8,595 bases of DNA from contig MNIY01000067.1 in NCBI GenBank assembly GCA_001919995.1, positions 1-8,595 on the forward strand, written 5' to 3'. This DNA is from Ktedonobacter sp. 13_1_20CM_4_53_11. Its GTDB lineage: Bacteria; Chloroflexota; Ktedonobacteria; Ktedonobacterales; Ktedonobacteraceae. The notes below the pieces were generated by a model. The model was not told the DNA's origin. It made no database searches and saw only the letters and a program-made list of their open reading frames with translations. Every line of letters begins with the position of its first letter. The first letter of the stretch is position 1. Below are positions 6,822-8,595 of the stretch, one piece after another. A program made the translations under genes and the position numbers.

Positions 6822-7010
6822 GTGAACAGGGACCCGAGCAGCGTCGGCGTGTGGCCGTCTATGCATTATGATACCTACTGGCAACTTGTGATGGGGGAAG
6901 AGGATAGCTTTGTGAAATCCAACGATTGGATGGAGCAGATCAACACCTATCGCGACCTGTCGACCTCGCTCGCACGAGACAAGGTCAGGGTTGCTGAGGA
7001 CCGGAGGTAA
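6822..7010 (+). pseudogene. Remnant of a second SDR (C-terminal tail)
   Basis: A 62-residue frame from GTG 6822 to TAA 7008-7010. Residues about 37-52 (MEQINTYRDLSTSLARD) match the very end of the SDR at 3103-4008; the rest of an SDR, including cofactor and catalytic motifs, is absent. The first 36 residues (for example MHYDTYWQLVMGEED) are not recognised and may be junction sequence. The GTG start has no good ribosome site. The frame ends 6 nt before the next remnant, with that remnant's GGAGG site just ahead of the stop, so an SDR-ADH gene order was probably once intact here. Confidence 0.7.
6932..6968 (+). repeat. 37-nt direct repeat, copy in the SDR remnant
   Basis: Second copy of the segment at 3951-3987, with one mismatch. 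It marks the retained part of the lost SDR. Confidence 0.85.
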
Positions 7011-7016
7011 ATTGCC

Positions 7017-7166
7017 ATGCGCACAACTCTCATGTATGGTGCCAACGACGTCCGTATTGAGCACGTCTCCGACGCCCGCCTGAGCCAGCCGACCGACGCG
7101 CCAGCCGGTGCCGTTCGACTGGGCTGGGCAGGTGGCCGCGTTCCTTATGACGGAGACGCTATGTGA
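7017..7166 (+). pseudogene. Remnant of a second zinc alcohol dehydrogenase (N-terminus)
   Basis: A 49-residue frame starting at ATG 7017 with GGAGG 9 nt upstream. Residues 1-28 (MRTTLMYGANDVRIE, ending PTDA) are collinear with the first 28 residues of the ADH at 1641-2657, identical at about 14 positions. After PTDA the sequence leaves the family: the catalytic Cys, GHE and Rossmann parts are all missing, and a different tail runs to TGA. The other 21 residues are unrecognised. The stop codon touches the ribosome site of the next SDR, so translation of this stub may still feed ribosomes into that gene. At about 50% identity it derives from a distinct ADH paralogue and is not a fresh copy of the first gene. 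Confidence 0.75.
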
Positions 7167-7181
7167 AGGAGAAATTTGTTT

Positions 7182-7943
7182 ATGAAGTTGTCTTTTGAGA
7201 ACAAAGTCGCACTCGTTACTGGTGCAGGCTCTGGCATGGGTCTGGCGACCGCGAAAGCCTTCGCAGAGGCGGGTGCCTCAGTGGTGCTGGCCGACATCCA
7301 GGAGGAAGCGGTGCGTGCCGAGGCATCGCAACTCGAAGCCTCCGGTCGTAAGGCTCTCGCTATTGGCTGCGATGTGAGCGATGACGGTCAGGTGGCCTCC
7401 ATGATCGAACGAACCGTGTCCAGCTTCGGGCGTCTGGATGCAGCGTTCAACAACGCAGGCGTCATGCAACGCCGTGTCGACACGGCTGACATCAGCGGCG
7501 ACGAGTGGGATCGCGTGATGGCGATCAACCTGCGCGGTGTGTGGAGCTGCATGAAGCACGAGCTGCGCCAGATGCTTCAGCAGGGCAGCGGCGCGATCGT
7601 CAATTGCTCGTCGATCGGCGGCGTCATCGGCAACCCCGGACTGGCGGCCTATGCCGCGGCCAAGCACGGTGTGCTCGGCCTGACCCAGTCGGCCGCCCTC
7701 GAATACGCCGCCCGTGGCATCCGCATCAACGCGGTTTGCCCAGGCACGATCAAGACGCCAATGGTGCAGTCGATGACCGGCGGTGATTCCAAGGCCTTGG
7801 CCGAAATGGTGAAGGACGAACCAATCGGGCGCCTGGGCGAACCAGAGGAGATTGCCGCAGCCGTCCTCTGGCTCTGTAGCCCTGGTGCCAGCTTTGTGGT
7901 CGGTCACGCGCTCCTCGTGGACGGTGGCTATACGGCACGCTGA
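7182..7943 (+). CDS. Classical SDR oxidoreductase (FabG/glucose dehydrogenase-like)
   Basis: A 253-residue classical short-chain dehydrogenase with every expected element: TGAGSGMG (13-20), Asp38 at the end of strand 2 favouring NAD(H), D64-V65, NNAG (90-93), and the full tetrad Asn116, Ser144, Tyr157, Lys161, then NAVCPGTIKTPM and the C-terminal GHALLVDGGYTA. ATG 7182 is chosen because AAGGAGA lies 9 nt upstream; a TTG two codons earlier sits too close to that site. It probably shares a transcript with the rhamnosidase and the two remnants, and a hairpin closes the unit. Members oxidise many sugars and alcohols. L-rhamnose 1-dehydrogenase is an attractive idea given the rhamnosidase, but nothing in the sequence proves the substrate. 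Confidence 0.92.
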   Translation: MKLSFENKVALVTGAGSGMGLATAKAFAEAGASVVLADIQEEAVRAEASQLEASGRKALAIGCDVSDDGQVASMIERTVSSFGRLDAAFNNAGVMQRRVDTADISGDEWDRVMAINLRGVWSCMKHELRQMLQQGSGAIVNCSSIGGVIGNPGLAAYAAAKHGVLGLTQSAALEYAARGIRINAVCPGTIKTPMVQSMTGGDSKALAEMVKDEPIGRLGEPEEIAAAVLWLCSPGASFVVGHALLVDGGYTAR

Positions 7944-7957
7944 AGATGGCTTTTCAT

Positions 7958-7991
7958 TTGAGGGTGTGCTGCTGATGCAGCACACCCTCAA
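7958..7991 (+). terminator. Perfect 15-bp stem-loop after the SDR gene
   Basis: Arms TTGAGGGTGTGCTGC (7958-7972) and GCAGCACACCCTCAA (7977-7991) enclose a TGAT loop, 14 nt after the SDR stop. No U-tract follows on either strand, so this would be a non-canonical terminator or a 3' end stabiliser. It sits between two transcription units, which fits termination. Confidence 0.6.
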
Positions 7992-8040
7992 CCGTTCGTC
8001 GGCACCGCTCTCGCCAGAGGCTATCCGGGAACTTCATCGG

Positions 8041-8110
8041 AAGATGTGCAGAATTCTCCAATCATTTTTCGTAATTATCCTACCCCCCTGTGCGAAGGCG
8101 CGTCTATAAT
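8041..8110 (+). promoter_or_regulatory. Conserved promoter/operator block, copy 2
   Basis: Counterpart of 1141-1210 in the same orientation and register: AAGATGTGCAGAAT, CAATCATTT, TAATTAT, then GGCGCGTCTATAAT with TATAAT at 8105-8110. The -35 position (about 8082-8087) is C-rich and unlike TTGACA. AGAATTCT within it is a palindrome (8050-8057). It points at the esterase gene starting at 8260, about 7 kb from the AraC gene, and suggests that gene belongs to the same regulon. Confidence 0.65.
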
Positions 8111-8117
8111 TGGAGTC

Positions 8118-8255
8118 ATGAAAACATACCTTCCTGTCTTCAAACAGGAGCGAGCAATCGTATTACCGGTAACGCGGAAAAGTATTTTTTCACACGCCCC
8201 TACCCTAGACAGAGAACATGCCTCTCAGCTTTTGCAGGCATGGTGGAGGAATTGA
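8118..8255 (+). CDS. Possible leaderless 45-residue small ORF
   Basis: ATG 8118 begins 7 nt after TATAAT, about where transcription should start, so the mRNA would be leaderless. The frame encodes a short basic peptide beginning MKTYLPVF and ending AWWRN, and stops 4 nt before the esterase ATG, so coupling is possible. It has no recognised family and no hydrophobic segment. The same stretch holds a 6-bp hairpin (8132-8137 with 8144-8149) and the palindrome TTACCGGTAA (8163-8172). It may be just a 5' leader. Confidence 0.25.
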   Translation: MKTYLPVFKQERAIVLPVTRKSIFSHAPTLDREHASQLLQAWWRN

Positions 8256-8259
8256 GCAC

Positions 8260-8595
8260 ATGGACATCACAAGAAGTGGCTCACAGCCTTCCGGCAAAGG
8301 ATCAGCCATGAATTCTACCGGTCATGCAGGTAGCGACTCCCGGTTTGAGATACCTGATCTGGTGAGCGCGCAACATCTGCCTTCCTATATCGAGCGACCG
8401 TCAGATGCGGCGGGTGTATTCGCCATCTATCCTGGTAACGGTGTCCCGCCCGGTTCGGAGAAATGGACCTGGCACGAGCAAACGATGCAGGTATCCATGT
8501 TCGGAAGCACAGCTCCGACTACAATGGTCAGGAATGTCGTTATTCCGACCCTCACCATGTTTAAACCGGCTGCGGGTACCGCGAACAGCTCCTCG
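8260..8595 (+). CDS. Alpha/beta hydrolase, carbohydrate-esterase-like (N-terminal part)
   Basis: An open frame of 112 codons that runs off the window. ATG 8260 has GGAGGA 9 nt upstream; an internal ATG at 8308 has a weaker site. No signal peptide is seen. The part from about residue 50 (YPGNGVPPGSEKWTWHEQ, then VRNVVIPTLTMFKPAAGTAN) resembles the entry region of alpha/beta-hydrolase esterases related to acetyl-xylan esterase and XynB-type proteins, in which a PxLTxFxP segment precedes the first core strand and oxyanion turn. The catalytic Ser, Asp and His would lie beyond the window, so activity cannot be judged. It is placed under promoter copy 2. Deacetylation of imported sugars would fit beside a rhamnosidase, but this is inference. 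Confidence 0.6.
   Translation, partial: MDITRSGSQPSGKGSAMNSTGHAGSDSRFEIPDLVSAQHLPSYIERPSDAAGVFAIYPGNGVPPGSEKWTWHEQTMQVSMFGSTAPTTMVRNVVIPTLTMFKPAAGTANSSS

Noticed and set aside
7278..7991. 237-residue minus-strand open frame
   Set aside because: Antisense to the intact classical SDR and runs through the terminal hairpin.

Overview
The window is bacterial DNA of moderately high GC with compact genes, purine-rich Shine-Dalgarno sites and TATAAT-type promoters. No rRNA, tRNA or marker gene fixes the taxon. The mix of an AraC_N-type regulator, zinc alcohol dehydrogenase, several short-chain dehydrogenases (SDRs), a cytoplasmic GH78 rhamnosidase and a carbohydrate-esterase-like hydrolase suggests a soil heterotroph. 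My guess is Chloroflexota (Ktedonobacteria-like), held with low confidence.

Layout. An AraC-family regulator (156-1103) is on the minus strand; everything else convincing is on the plus strand. Its divergent upstream region holds a rightward promoter-like block (1141-1210), then a 430-nt stretch without a recognised gene, then a zinc-dependent alcohol dehydrogenase (1641-2657). A gene-free stretch (2658-3102) carries hairpins and short repeats reminiscent of a transposon end. Next come an SDR oxidoreductase (3103-4008), a fragment resembling the C-terminus of a DUF2255 protein (4011-4172), a strong inverted repeat (4210-4264) and an intact alpha-L-rhamnosidase gene (4300-6801). Behind it lie two gene remnants, the tail of a second SDR of the same type and the head of a second alcohol dehydrogenase. 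An intact classical SDR (7182-7943) follows and ends at a perfect hairpin. The window closes with a second copy of the promoter block (8041-8110), a possible leaderless small ORF, and the start of an alpha/beta-hydrolase-like esterase that runs off the end.

How it may work together. The two 70-nt promoter blocks align without gaps, about 76% identical, and both end in CGTCTATAAT with no recognisable -35 box. This is what an activator-dependent promoter would look like, and the AraC gene beside the first copy is the obvious candidate activator. The model is a small regulon for sugar or glycoside use and redox handling of its products: rhamnosidase, esterase, ADH and SDRs. The same region has been rearranged by deletion and duplication, leaving fragments of SDR, ADH and DUF2255 genes. 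The shared promoter is seen in the sequence; the regulon is inference.
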